From assembly GCF_000186345.1 (NCBI RefSeq), contig NC_014962.1, positions 1,302,001 to 1,366,000 of the forward strand: DNA of 64,000 nt, written 5' to 3'. Below are positions 36,141 through 45,866 of this stretch, one piece after another. The DNA comes from Isosphaera pallida ATCC 43644. Lineage in GTDB: Bacteria > Planctomycetota > Planctomycetia > Isosphaerales > Isosphaeraceae. Each line of letters begins with the position of its first letter. The first letter of the stretch is position 1. The notes under the pieces were generated by a model. It worked only from the letters and a program-made list of their open reading frames with translations. It was not told where the DNA came from and ran no database searches. Both the position numbers and the translations under genes were made by a program.

Positions 36141-36751
36141 GACGGGACGGTCCTCAGTACAGGGTGAGCAAGCCCTAGGCGAGTCACCACCGGGCGAGAC
36201 GGATCGACGCCGCGCGAGTCGGCGGTGGTATAGGAAATTCTCGTGAAGCTCTTTTGAGCGTTCGCTTCACTCTACCCATTGGTTCCCCCCGGCGGCAAGG
36301 GAACCAACCGGGTGGGTGATTGGAACCGTCTCACCGAACAGGGTCGTTTGGTGTCATTCGGTTGGGACGCCCGCCTTGGTCGTGTCGAAGGGTTGGAGGC
36401 CGATCGCCAAGCCGGCGAGTCCGGCTTGAGCTGAGAGTCCCCGTGGGTCGGATCCAAAACCAGGGTCGCTCAGCTGCGAATGAGGATCCTGACCGGTCTC
36501 TCGCCTGGCTTCAAACGCCCGGTTCCCTGGAAACCTTGGCGGCCGTCCCGAGGGCTTCCAATCGAGGTTGTGGTCCATCGTTCTGCCCGAGGGATCATTT
36601 CACTTTCCTTCCTGCACCAGCATCGGCGCGCCGTTGGAGTAGACCACGTTGCGCTCGACGACGCGCTCTTGACTGAAAGCCAAGTTGCGTGCCCAGCGTA
36701 AAGGGGGGAAGGGGACGGGCAAAGGAACGAAGTGGGAGCGGGCGGTTGCGA
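36141..36751. other. Intergenic region upstream of FG-GAP gene, downstream of fabF
   Basis: No gene is supported in about 610 bp. One minus frame near 36600-36700 ends in ERNVVYSNGAPMLVQEGK, which looks protein-like, but it has no plausible start and no family I recognise. The promoter of the leftward FG-GAP gene should lie near 36150-36250. Confidence 0.35.
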
Positions 36752-38035
36752 TCACGAACAGCGGGTCATGACGAGCGAGGCGTTTTGGCCGCCGAAGCCA
36801 AAGCTGTTGGAGATTGCCACCTTGACCGGAATTTCCCGCGCCGTATTGGGCACGTAATCGAGGTCGCACTCGGGGTCGGGGGTGGAGTGGTTGATGGTCG
36901 GAGGGATCGCTCCACGTTGCAGCGTCAACGCGGTGGCAGCGGCTTCCAACGCGCCGGAGGCTCCGATGAGGTGGCCGACCATCGACTTCTGCGACGACAT
37001 GGGGATTTTGTGAGCGCGATGGCCGAACACTTTCTTCACGGCGATCGTCTCCATCACGTCGTTGAGCCGGGTGGAGGTACCGTGGGCGTTGATATAGTCC
37101 ACGTCAGCGGGATCGAGTTTGGCCTCGCGTAGCGCCGAGCGCATGGAGATCACCGCGCCGCGGGCTTGTGGATCGGGTCGGGTGATGCCGTAGGCGTCAA
37201 ACGACGCGCCGTAACCCTTGATTTCGGCGTAGATGGTGGCCCCTCGTTTGCGCGCGGTCTCGTAATCCTCCAAGACCAGGACCGCCGCGCCTTCGCCCAG
37301 GACGAAGCCATCGCGTTCACCGTCAAAGGGACGCGAGACCTCTTCGGGAGCGCGTTGGGACTGACTGACCGCCTTCATGGCGTGATAAGCGACCAGCATG
37401 AGCGGGTCCAGACGGCTGTCGCAGCCTCCGGCGAGCATGACATCGGCGTCGCCCCGCGCGATCAGCCGAAATGCTTCGCCGATGGCTTGGGTGCCCGCAG
37501 CGCAGGCGGTGACGATCGTGTTGTTGGGGCCCATTGCGTGATGCAAAATCGAAATGTGGGCGGCCGGCATGTTGGGCAGATGCTTGAGCAGCCAGAGCGG
37601 AAACATCGACTCGGTCTGAGCAGCGGCGAACCGGGTCACGTCGAAGGTCTGATCCTCGGTCATCCCCTGGGCGATCGGCTCGGCCAGTTCGGCCAGGTTG
37701 ATCGGGGTGATCCCAGTTCCCATGCAAACGCCAAACCGCTCGGGGTCGAGCTTGTCGGTTTCCAGACCGGCATCCTGAACCGCCATGTGGGCTGCGGCCA
37801 CGGCAAACCCGGCCGCGCGACTCATCACCTTGATGTTCTTGCGATGCGCTCCCAAATATGGGGTGGGATCGAAGTTTTTGACCTCGCCAGCGATCTTGAT
37901 GGGCAGGTTCGCCGTCTCAAACGACTCGATCCGACCCACCCCGGAGCGACCCGCTAGGATCGCCTCGCCGAAGGCTTCGCGGCCCAGTCCGTTGGGTGAA
38001 ACCACGCCCACCCCCGTGACGACGACTCGGTTCAT
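36752..38035 (-). CDS. fabF: Beta-ketoacyl-[acyl-carrier-protein] synthase II
   Basis: 427 residues, thiolase fold condensing enzyme of fatty-acid elongation. The catalytic triad is intact: cysteine in VTACAAGTQAIG, histidine in YINAHGTSTRLND and histidine in KSMVGHLIGASGALE. The N-terminal RVVVTGVGVVSPNG and C-terminal NSFGFGGQNASLV are canonical. ATG 38035 begins MNRVVVTG; the frame runs to 38203 but the extra part is Arg-rich and unlike the family. There is no acpP or fabG beside it, so this may be one of several paralogs and could serve a secondary pathway. Confidence 0.9.
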   Translation of the reverse strand: MNRVVVTGVGVVSPNGLGREAFGEAILAGRSGVGRIESFETANLPIKIAGEVKNFDPTPYLGAHRKNIKVMSRAAGFAVAAAHMAVQDAGLETDKLDPERFGVCMGTGITPINLAELAEPIAQGMTEDQTFDVTRFAAAQTESMFPLWLLKHLPNMPAAHISILHHAMGPNNTIVTACAAGTQAIGEAFRLIARGDADVMLAGGCDSRLDPLMLVAYHAMKAVSQSQRAPEEVSRPFDGERDGFVLGEGAAVLVLEDYETARKRGATIYAEIKGYGASFDAYGITRPDPQARGAVISMRSALREAKLDPADVDYINAHGTSTRLNDVMETIAVKKVFGHRAHKIPMSSQKSMVGHLIGASGALEAAATALTLQRGAIPPTINHSTPDPECDLDYVPNTAREIPVKVAISNSFGFGGQNASLVMTRCS

Positions 38036-38844
38036 CGGTGGCCCCCAAGAGACACAACGGCGTCGTCCTACGCCCGACCCACTCCGGGTCGCTTCGACAA
38101 CGTCCTTCGGATGGCCTTCCGACCGTCTTGGCCGGTCCCCATCCGATTGCGACGCGCCACCCTTGCCTACAAGGATGGTTCCTTCGCGTCGACGGCGTCT
38201 CACGCTTCTCGCCGCCCGTCACAACGTCGAGCCAGCGACCGCGACACGCCCGGCCCACTCTCCAAAGTGGTCCACCTCTCGAATCAGATCAGACATCTCA
38301 CGGATTGATTCGGACAAATCCTGCTTGGCTCTTGGAGACAATCCCACGAAGACGATTCTCCTCAAGCTCCTAACACCTCTATCTTAACGTCAAGCTGGCA
38401 AGAGTGGGGGATTTTTTCGTCTTACGCACGGTTGGACAACCTGATTGTGGTCGGTCAATCCACCGGGATGAGCGGTCAGGACAGCGACTCGCCGTCAGGG
38501 CGAATGGATGAAACGCGGTTCGAGATCGAGGCTCCGCTTGAGTTCGCGCGGTTTCCGTCCATAATGGGGGGCAACGAGTCCTCTCGACATGGTCCGATTG
38601 CAATGCCCACCGTGGATCCGTGTTCAATTGACACGCAGCGACCCCTGACACCCCGGGCGATTCGTTCGGGGAAAAGATTCGATGGCCCGACGACGCCGAT
38701 CGGCAGGAAGTTCGTTGCTCCTCTTGATTTCGGTGCTGTTCTGAACAAGGTGGCTCGTCTGGTTCGTTTGCTCGTCGTGCGTCGAATGAACGCTGCTGAT
38801 CCCTTTTGTCCCCGCCCGCGCGATCCGCGCTGAGATGTTCTGGC
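38036..38844. other. Divergent intergenic region, fabF / rimO
   Basis: No gene is supported in about 810 bp. Overlapping frames on both strands are compositionally weak and lack motifs. A minus-strand TTGACG at about 38386 lacks a matching -10. A TTGACA at 38629 on the plus strand is followed by a GC-rich spacer and no -10. Confidence 0.35.
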
Positions 38845-40314
38845 ATGAAGTCTGACGCTTTGAATCCGATCAAAGGGACCTTTTCGTTCGTCACCTTGGG
38901 GTGCGCTAAGAATCTGGTCGATTCGGAGCGCATGTTGGGCTTGCTGTCCCAGGACGGCTACGCTTTGGTTCCCGAAGGCGAGCCCTGCGACTTGGTCATC
39001 GTCAACACCTGCGGCTTCATTGAACCAGCGCGAAAGGAGTCGATGGCGGTTATTCACGAGTTGCTGGACCGCAAGCGGGCTGGAACGGTCAAAGGGGTGA
39101 TCGTGGCCGGTTGCTTGGCCGAACGGAACAGGGAGGAGTTGCTCGACCAGGTTCCCGAGATCGACCAGGTCATCGGCGTTTTTGGCCGGGAGCAGATCGT
39201 TCAAGCCGCTGACCGGGTGCTTGGCGGTTTGGTCGAACAGCGAACCATCTTCAACCCGGCTCCGATTCAGGCTCAGATCGACCGCGCTCGGTTGCGGGTC
39301 ACGCCCCGTCACTTGGCCTATCTCAAGGTGTCCGAAGGATGCGACCGGCTTTGCACCTTTTGCGCGATTCCCATGATGCGGGGCAAGCATGTCACTAAGC
39401 CGATCGAGGAGGTTCTTCGCGAGGCCGAGGAACTCGTCCGCGACGGCGTGAGGGAACTCGTGCTGGTTGCCCAGGACATGACCTATTACGGCATGGATTT
39501 GTACGGGGAACCCCGTTTGGCCGAGCTGCTTCAGCGTCTTGACCAACTCGACGGGCTAGACTGGATTCGCATCCTCTACTGTTACCCCCGCCACTTCACC
39601 GACGAACTTTACGCGACCCTCGCAGGGGCCACGCGGATCGTGCCCTACCTCGACATGCCGTTGCAGCACATCAACGACCGGATGCTGCGGGCGATGAACC
39701 GTCGCCACACCAAGCAGGAGACGATCGGCATCATCCAACGCCTCCGCGCTGAGATTCCCCGCCTGGTGCTGCGAACCACCTTCATCGTCGGCTTCCCCGG
39801 CGAAACCGAGGAGCAGTTCGCCGAACTCGAGGAGTTCGTGGTTCAAACGCGCTTCGAGCGGTTGGGCGTGTTCCCCTACTCTTATGAGCCGGATACCCCA
39901 GCAGCGCGTCTCAAAGGACATCTCGACGAGGAGACCAAACTCCAACGCCGCGATCGGATCATGGCTGCTCAGCAACCGATCGCCTTTGAGTTCAACGAGT
40001 CCCTCGTGGGGCAAACTCTCGAGGTCTTGATCGACGCCGCTGATCTCCATCCCCGTCATGAAGGGGATCCCTTCGGACCCGACGGCCAACCCCATCGCTG
40101 GATCGGCCGCACCTACGCTGATGCCCCCGACGTGGATGGCCTCACGCTGGTGAGCGGCAGTGGACTTCGGCCCGGCGATCTGGTCGAATGTCGCATCGTC
40201 GCGGCTCGGGGTTACGACCTAGAGGCGCGGCCCACTGGGCGTCCCCCCCGCCGTCGCAAGCTCCGACCCAGAGCCGCGCGGGGACGAGGCGCGTCGTTGC
40301 CGATTCTTTCTTGA
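38845..40314 (+). CDS. rimO: Ribosomal protein S12 methylthiotransferase
   Basis: 489 residues, radical SAM methylthiotransferase that modifies Asp of ribosomal protein S12. The N-terminal UPF0004 domain binds one 4Fe-4S cluster through Cys in FVTLGCAKNLVDSE, VNTCGF and AGCLAE. The radical SAM cluster motif is CDRLCTFC (CxxxCxxC), followed by IPMMRGKHVTKP. YCYPRHFTDEL and LDMPLQHINDRMLRAMNR are RimO-type rather than MiaB-type. The C-terminal TRAM domain is followed by an Arg/Pro-rich tail (PPRRRKLRPRAARGRG). ATG 38845 fits the family; upstream frame is unlikely. Confidence 0.93.
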   Translation: MKSDALNPIKGTFSFVTLGCAKNLVDSERMLGLLSQDGYALVPEGEPCDLVIVNTCGFIEPARKESMAVIHELLDRKRAGTVKGVIVAGCLAERNREELLDQVPEIDQVIGVFGREQIVQAADRVLGGLVEQRTIFNPAPIQAQIDRARLRVTPRHLAYLKVSEGCDRLCTFCAIPMMRGKHVTKPIEEVLREAEELVRDGVRELVLVAQDMTYYGMDLYGEPRLAELLQRLDQLDGLDWIRILYCYPRHFTDELYATLAGATRIVPYLDMPLQHINDRMLRAMNRRHTKQETIGIIQRLRAEIPRLVLRTTFIVGFPGETEEQFAELEEFVVQTRFERLGVFPYSYEPDTPAARLKGHLDEETKLQRRDRIMAAQQPIAFEFNESLVGQTLEVLIDAADLHPRHEGDPFGPDGQPHRWIGRTYADAPDVDGLTLVSGSGLRPGDLVECRIVAARGYDLEARPTGRPPRRRKLRPRAARGRGASLPILS

Positions 40315-40383
40315 CCCACGACAGCGGCGGATCGTCCACGCCTTTGGCGTGAGCGCGGCCCCGACGTTCTCAAGGCCGACCTC

Positions 40384-41058
40384 ATGGATTTGTTGCCCGC
40401 GCCCTCTCCCCTCGCTTCCACGACCCTGGCCCCCACCCTCGTACCCGAACCGGCCGAGTCGAAGGAGTCGCGGACCCAACCCAAGTCTTCCCCCGAACCC
40501 GGTTTGACTAGCCCCGCGAATCTCTTGACCCTCAGTCGTCTGATTCTGGGGATCGGCGTGGTGGCGGCCATCTCCTTCGAAGAGTTCGCAGTCGCGCTTG
40601 GCCTCTTTTTCCTGGCCAGCCTCACTGATGCCTTCGACGGTATGGTGGCCCGAGCGCGAGGAGAAACCTCTAAGCTAGGCCGCCAACTCGATCCCCTGGT
40701 CGATAAGCTGCTGGTGGCCGCTGTCTTGATCTTTCTGCTGCCCCGGGGCGATTCCGGCTTTGGTCCCGTCGCGGTCTCCCTGATCATCCTCCGCGAACTC
40801 ATGATTCAAGCAGTCCGAAGCGCGATCGAAGCGAAAGGGGGCGAGTTCGGAGCCAAACCCTCCGGCAAACTCAAGACGATCCTCCAAACGGCCGCGATTC
40901 ACGCCTCGTTGCTCAGTTTGGCTTTGGCTTCACCCTCCGCTCCCGAGGACATCCCAGCCTGGTTGATCCGCGGCCGCGACCTGCTCATCACCGCAGCCGT
41001 GGCGATGACCGTCCTCAGCGGTGCCGCTTACCTCCGCCTGGCCTGGAAACTCGGGTGA
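40384..41058 (+). CDS. pgsA: CDP-diacylglycerol--glycerol-3-phosphate 3-phosphatidyltransferase
   Basis: 224 residues, integral membrane CDP-alcohol phosphatidyltransferase making phosphatidylglycerol phosphate. The class signature DG-x2-AR-x8-G-x3-D-x3-D is seen as DGMVARARGETSKLGRQLDPLVD. NLLTLSRLILGIGVV at the start of the first membrane helix is typical. A 45-residue Pro/Ser-rich N-terminal extension precedes it, so the true start could be internal. It lies 70 bp after rimO and is probably co-transcribed. Confidence 0.88.
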   Translation: MDLLPAPSPLASTTLAPTLVPEPAESKESRTQPKSSPEPGLTSPANLLTLSRLILGIGVVAAISFEEFAVALGLFFLASLTDAFDGMVARARGETSKLGRQLDPLVDKLLVAAVLIFLLPRGDSGFGPVAVSLIILRELMIQAVRSAIEAKGGEFGAKPSGKLKTILQTAAIHASLLSLALASPSAPEDIPAWLIRGRDLLITAAVAMTVLSGAAYLRLAWKLG

Positions 41059-41212
41059 TCCCCGCGTTGGGCCCTCCCGCCCAAGATGAGGAAGTGGTGC
41101 AACGACGCCAGCGTTGGTTCATTCCCAGACCTCAAAACGCTTATCGGCCAACAACCCGGGATCAGAATCATCCGAGATCAACTCGTCAATGATGAAGTCC
41201 CCATAAAACAGA

Positions 41213-41225
41213 ATAATGACATTAT
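41213..41225. promoter_or_regulatory. AT-rich near-palindrome upstream of uppP
   Basis: ATAATG-A-CATTAT is a perfect 6-bp inverted repeat around one base, inside a 25-bp AT-rich patch that is unusual for this GC-rich window. It sits 25 bp before the uppP start and overlaps possible -10 elements (TATATT, TATTAT). Operator or promoter function is inferred. Confidence 0.35.
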
Positions 41226-41248
41226 ATTATGTTTGAGGAGGTGAAGGA

Positions 41249-42187
41249 ATGACTTGGTTGGAGGCGACGATTCTGGGGATGGTTCAGGGTTTGGCGGAGT
41301 TTCTCCCGATTTCGAGCAAGGGTCACCTAGCTTTAACTCAGCAATTCTTCGACCGCTACGCGTACCAGCGACCAAGCCGCGGCGAGGACAATCTGTTCTT
41401 CGCCGTGATACTTCATGTGGGGACCACTCTGGCGATTTTGTTCCACTACCGCGCTGCGCTCAAGGTGGGACTCAAGGGCCTGGCAGGCTCGCCTCTGGTG
41501 GCCCCCGAATATCGTCGCCCCGCTCTTGTTCGTCTGGCGTTCTTGGCAGGGGTTGCCACCCTTCCCGCGGCGGTGGCGGGCGTGTTGTTCAAATCTCAGG
41601 TCGAGCAAGCGTTCACATCGCCCACCGCCACGGCGTTGGGCTTCCTTTTCACCGCCTTCGTCCTCTTGATGATTGAATGGATCGGGACGATTCGCAAGGA
41701 GGAGGGGTGGGGACCGTCGCGCACCACGACGTTGATGGCGCTGGGGGTGGGGACCGCGCAGGCGTTGGCGTTGATGCCGGGGGTCAGCCGCAGCGGCATG
41801 ACGATCGCCGCGGCGCTCTTGGTAGGGATGTCACGGTCTTGGGCGGTGGGGTTCAGTCTGTTGATCTCCGTTCCAGTGATTGCCGGAGCGACGGCCAAGG
41901 AGTTGATCGACCACCCCGACAAGCTCGATTCGAGCAACCTTGGCCCGACCCTACTAGGCGGCCTGGTGGCGCTGGTGGTGGGTTATCTGGCGATCATTTG
42001 GCTCGTTCGCATCGTCCGCGCTCGCAAACTGTGGTGGTGTTCGATTTACCTGATGGGGCTGGCCGCCGTCGTCCTAGCCTTCCAGGCGGTGGGGTTAGCC
42101 CCGGACTCTCGCGGAGCGCCCTTGCCCGATGAACCCCGAGTCGAATCCCCATCGTCGTTCCCGGAAGCCCCGCCGGTCCAAGGTTGA
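41249..42187 (+). CDS. uppP: Undecaprenyl-diphosphatase
   Basis: 312 residues, polytopic membrane enzyme (BacA/UppP family) recycling undecaprenyl pyrophosphate for cell-envelope polymer synthesis. The family motifs GMVQGLAEFLPISSKGHL (residues 10-27) and MPGVSRSGMTIAAALL are clear. The spacer between them is longer than in E. coli UppP. The ribosome-binding site GAGGAGGTGAAGGA immediately upstream of ATG 41249 is the strongest in the window. The C-terminal 25 residues are Pro/Ser-rich and overlap the start of the next gene by 59 bp. Confidence 0.92.
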   Translation: MTWLEATILGMVQGLAEFLPISSKGHLALTQQFFDRYAYQRPSRGEDNLFFAVILHVGTTLAILFHYRAALKVGLKGLAGSPLVAPEYRRPALVRLAFLAGVATLPAAVAGVLFKSQVEQAFTSPTATALGFLFTAFVLLMIEWIGTIRKEEGWGPSRTTTLMALGVGTAQALALMPGVSRSGMTIAAALLVGMSRSWAVGFSLLISVPVIAGATAKELIDHPDKLDSSNLGPTLLGGLVALVVGYLAIIWLVRIVRARKLWWCSIYLMGLAAVVLAFQAVGLAPDSRGAPLPDEPRVESPSSFPEAPPVQG

Positions 42188-45100
42188 AGCCGAATCGCTC
42201 GATCGGGCAGCCGTTCCGGTTTCTTGCGACCAGGGCGGGTTCGACTTGGGCGGGTGGATCACCACGGCCCGCCCGCTCGACCAGGGCCGGGGATGGTTAT
42301 GGTGGACCCGCTTGAGTCGTGAGTCCGCCTCGTTCTTCGAAGTTCCTCCCAGCAAGCATCGGCTGGTCCTTTGCCCCTTCCATGCCGACGCGGCCACGCA
42401 TCTTCTCCGCACTTCGATCTGGGACGATGGTTCAATCTGGATCGTGCCCACCCCTGCCGCCCGAGATCACTGGCGCAACCGCTTCACGCTCGATCGAGCT
42501 CGGGGTTTGGTTCGGCCGCGACCCGATCGGGTCTGGGATTTCGCCGAACTGTGGGAACACATCGGTCAGGCTCTTCCCAAGCCACCCGGACGGCTGGGTG
42601 AAGTCGCCGCGCTTGCCCTCATCGACGAATGTCTGCAAACCGCGCGGCAACGCCAGCTGCTCAAACTGGTCCCCCAGGACATCGACCTCCGCGGCTATCG
42701 TCGGCTGCTGCGTGACCAGTTCCGCCTTTGGACCTTGAGCGAGCGACGCTCCGCGCCCCGCTCGGACCAGTCTAGGACGACCTCCTCTTCTCCCGCCACC
42801 CCCCTCTCCGAGTTTGACCAGACCGCCGAAGAAGACGCCTTCACACTCTTCCAACTTTACCGCCGATGGCTCGAAACCAATCGGTTCGAGGACGCAGCGG
42901 GTTGGGTAGTTTGGGCCTCGCACGGTCTGGAACACCACCCCCAGGTGGTTCGACTGCGACTCGAACCGGAGACCGTCGCAGTGATCGACCCACCCGCACA
43001 TGGTCCCGTGATACGACGCTTGTTGACCTTTTTCCGTGACCATACGCGCCGCCTAGAACTGGTTCTGCCCGACGATCCCGAACCCACCTTGAGCGAACCC
43101 TACCGCCCTTGGAACGCCTTGAAGCAACAGGTCCGCGCTTGGCGGTTCGTCGAAAATCGGGTCGATTCCCCCGCCGATCGTCCTGAAGGCTTGGCCCACC
43201 TCAACGCCACCTTGTTTCGCCTCGACGAACACCACCTCCCCCGCCATGACCAAAACCAGGGGGTTCAAATCCTGGGCGCTCCATCGGGCGAGGCGCAAGG
43301 ACTCGTCGCGGCCCGCGAAGCCTTGCGGCTTCACCAGCAAGGCATCCCCTGGAACCAAATGCTGTTTCTGACCCGAAGCTGGGACGAAGCGTCGGACGAA
43401 TGGAGTCGAGATCTCAACGCCTGCGGCGTCCCACTGCGATCCTTACGTCGCAAGACGCTCTCCGAGAAGCCCGTCATTCGCTCGCTCTTGCGGATCATCC
43501 GCTTGGTCGCGCACGATTGGCCAACCGGAGAGGTCGTGGCTTGCCTCCGCGATCGTTTGATCGCACCAACCGAAACTGTCTTTGAACCAGATGAGCGGGA
43601 CACGCAAGCCGCGTTCCAGGAGTTGCCGTCGCTGAGGTTCTCATGGCTCGACCGCGCGCTCGCCGCCGACGCGGTGGCCCGCACCCGATTGCCCGGCGGC
43701 CTGGAGGCGCTCCGCGTTGGGTTGACTCGCATGACCCAAGCCGCCACCGGCGAGCCGTTGGATGCTTCAAGGGCGGCAACCGCAAGCCCACCTCGGAACC
43801 TTGACCAAAACGATCGCTTTGGCCGCGTGCGTAAGGCCAGGCACGCGCGGATCGCGCTGCGCGTGTTGAACTGGCTGGCCGCGCGTCTCGCCCCCTTGAA
43901 CGCTCCGCGAACCCGTCCAGCGCATCTCGACGCCCTTGAGGAGGTGGCCGAGGCGTTGGATCTTACCCAACACACCGACCACCTTCACGATTGGAGTCGG
44001 TTCCGGCTCGCGTTGGAGGAGGACGAGCTGATTGTCCGAATCGACGCCGAGGCTCGCGGCCAATCGCCACCGTCGGAATCGTGGTCGGACTTCGCAAACC
44101 GCGCAGAGCAGATCGCTCGGGATGTCCGCTTTGAACCAGGTTCCGAGACCGGTTGGGACTCCGATCATCCTGACCAAGCCACCCTGATGACGTTGGGGCA
44201 GGCCCGAGGACTCAAAGCCAAGGTGGTGATGATGGCCAATCTCGGTCGAGGCGCATTTCCCTCCCACAGGGCGGCCGAGGCGTTGCTGGCCAATCCCTTC
44301 GGCGGTTCCGCCGCCGGCGAATCCGAACTCGACGCGATTGCGATCGACAACGAGTCCAGCGTGACAGACTGGTTTCCGACTCAAGAAACCGACAATCTGG
44401 CCTTCGCGCATGAAATGGCCGCCTTCCTTCGAGTAGTGGGCACTGCAACCCATCATCTGATCCTCATCTATCCCAAAGCCGATTTGTCTGGTCATCCGCT
44501 TCAAGCCGCGGCGTTCGTGGAAGAGGTTTGTCGTCGTTTCGAGCCCAATCTGTTTCCCGATCCCATCTCGCGGTTGGACGCGGTCAAGGAGCCGAATCTC
44601 TGTTTGACTCGATCCGATCGCCTGGTCGCTGCTGTGGGTCACGCCTTGCGTGGCGAGGTGGACGACCTGCGCCGTCTCGCCCGCGACCCTGGTTTCCTCG
44701 GAGCGTTGACGGGGACTTCCCGTGCTTTGGAGTCAAACCAGGCGCGTTGGCACGACCACGAATTTGGCCCTTACGACGGCATGATTTGCAGCGAGCCGTT
44801 GCGTCGTTGGATCGCCCACACCTTCGCGCCGGAACATTGGGTCTTCAGCCCCACCCAACTCGAATCCTACCTGCTTTGCCCATTTCAATTCTTTGCCCGT
44901 TATGTACTGGGTTTGATCACCGTTGAGAATAGCGATGAACTGGAACCCGATTACACCGAATCGGGACGGACGATTCATGCTGTCTTGGAACATGTTCACA
45001 AAATCCACCCCGAACCTTTGCAGTTAGCGACGCCAACGCAATCTTGGAAACAGGCCTTGGAGCGAGAGCTAGAACGCGAAGTGCGACACCGTCTCGAGAA

Positions 45101-45866
45101 ACACGACCCGCCGATTCATCCCGTCGAGGCCGGGTTGAGACGCATCTACGCCGAGCGGCTGGTCCGCCAATGCCGCCGCTATCTCAACCAGCTTGAAGAC
45201 TATCTGGCGCGAGCGGGTCGTGGCGTGCGGTTTGAAAAGGTCGAGGCCAAGTTCGGCGAACGGAACATTGATGGAACACTTATCAACCCCTTGATTCTCG
45301 GGAAGGCTTCGGAGCGGGTGGTGTTGCAAGGAACGATTGATCGGATCGATGTCAAGCGCGAACCCGACAAGCCGACGCTTTCGTTCCGAGTGCTGGACTA
45401 CAAATCGGGTCATGTCCCCTCGTTGAAGGAGGTCCGGGAGCGAGGGGCGGTACAATTGCCGCTTTATGCGTTGGCGGTCGAACGCCTCGGCCTCTTGGGA
45501 ACACCGGCCGAAGTGGAGGACTTTGGATATTGGGATGTTCGAAGAGATGGTTGGAGGGCGATCAAGGTTTCCGACTGGGGGGCGCTCCGCGACTCTCTGG
45601 AGCAATTCGTGTTGGAGGCCGTCGCGCGGTTGCGTCAAGGGGAATTTCCGGTGGCGTCACGCGATCCCCAATGCACGGCGTTTTGTGAATATCGGAATCT
45701 TTGCCGTATCCAACAAGTACGGTTGCGGGACAAGCGGTGGAGTCGGGTTCCTCAACTGGTTTGGCCCAAGGCCGATACGACCATCAAGACCGATTCCGAC
45801 TCCCATTCCAACTCGACGAATCCGCAAGGAAGCGAGGATGATCTCCAAAGGCGGTTCGATTCATGA
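42129..45866 (+). CDS. addB: AddB-like nuclease subunit of helicase-nuclease
   Basis: 1245 residues. The N-terminal two-thirds resembles an inactivated UvrD-like helicase (starting near KHRLVLCPFHADAATHLLRT), with no Walker A. The C-terminal part is a PD-(D/E)XK nuclease: FSPTQLESYLLCPFQFF at about 905, GRTIHAVLEHVH, GTIDRIDVK, the catalytic VLDYKSGHVP near 1090 and QLPLYALAVERLG. Cysteines of LLCPF and CTAFCEYRNLC (about 1182-1192) match the AddB 4Fe-4S cluster, though with C-x3-C-x5-C spacing. It processes DNA double-strand ends with AddA. The ATG lies inside uppP, and ATGA couples it to the next gene. Confidence 0.85.
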   Translation: MNPESNPHRRSRKPRRSKVEAESLDRAAVPVSCDQGGFDLGGWITTARPLDQGRGWLWWTRLSRESASFFEVPPSKHRLVLCPFHADAATHLLRTSIWDDGSIWIVPTPAARDHWRNRFTLDRARGLVRPRPDRVWDFAELWEHIGQALPKPPGRLGEVAALALIDECLQTARQRQLLKLVPQDIDLRGYRRLLRDQFRLWTLSERRSAPRSDQSRTTSSSPATPLSEFDQTAEEDAFTLFQLYRRWLETNRFEDAAGWVVWASHGLEHHPQVVRLRLEPETVAVIDPPAHGPVIRRLLTFFRDHTRRLELVLPDDPEPTLSEPYRPWNALKQQVRAWRFVENRVDSPADRPEGLAHLNATLFRLDEHHLPRHDQNQGVQILGAPSGEAQGLVAAREALRLHQQGIPWNQMLFLTRSWDEASDEWSRDLNACGVPLRSLRRKTLSEKPVIRSLLRIIRLVAHDWPTGEVVACLRDRLIAPTETVFEPDERDTQAAFQELPSLRFSWLDRALAADAVARTRLPGGLEALRVGLTRMTQAATGEPLDASRAATASPPRNLDQNDRFGRVRKARHARIALRVLNWLAARLAPLNAPRTRPAHLDALEEVAEALDLTQHTDHLHDWSRFRLALEEDELIVRIDAEARGQSPPSESWSDFANRAEQIARDVRFEPGSETGWDSDHPDQATLMTLGQARGLKAKVVMMANLGRGAFPSHRAAEALLANPFGGSAAGESELDAIAIDNESSVTDWFPTQETDNLAFAHEMAAFLRVVGTATHHLILIYPKADLSGHPLQAAAFVEEVCRRFEPNLFPDPISRLDAVKEPNLCLTRSDRLVAAVGHALRGEVDDLRRLARDPGFLGALTGTSRALESNQARWHDHEFGPYDGMICSEPLRRWIAHTFAPEHWVFSPTQLESYLLCPFQFFARYVLGLITVENSDELEPDYTESGRTIHAVLEHVHKIHPEPLQLATPTQSWKQALERELEREVRHRLEKHDPPIHPVEAGLRRIYAERLVRQCRRYLNQLEDYLARAGRGVRFEKVEAKFGERNIDGTLINPLILGKASERVVLQGTIDRIDVKREPDKPTLSFRVLDYKSGHVPSLKEVRERGAVQLPLYALAVERLGLLGTPAEVEDFGYWDVRRDGWRAIKVSDWGALRDSLEQFVLEAVARLRQGEFPVASRDPQCTAFCEYRNLCRIQQVRLRDKRWSRVPQLVWPKADTTIKTDSDSHSNSTNPQGSEDDLQRRFDS

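Noticed and set aside
36600-36869. Minus-strand ORF ending in a protein-like sequence (ERNVVYSNGAPMLVQEGK)
   Set aside because: Its start lies inside fabF in another frame and I could not identify a family or a start codon in the gap.
38379-38933. Long ORFs on both strands between fabF and rimO
   Set aside because: They overlap each other and one overlaps the rimO start; residues are random-looking and Arg/Ser-rich.
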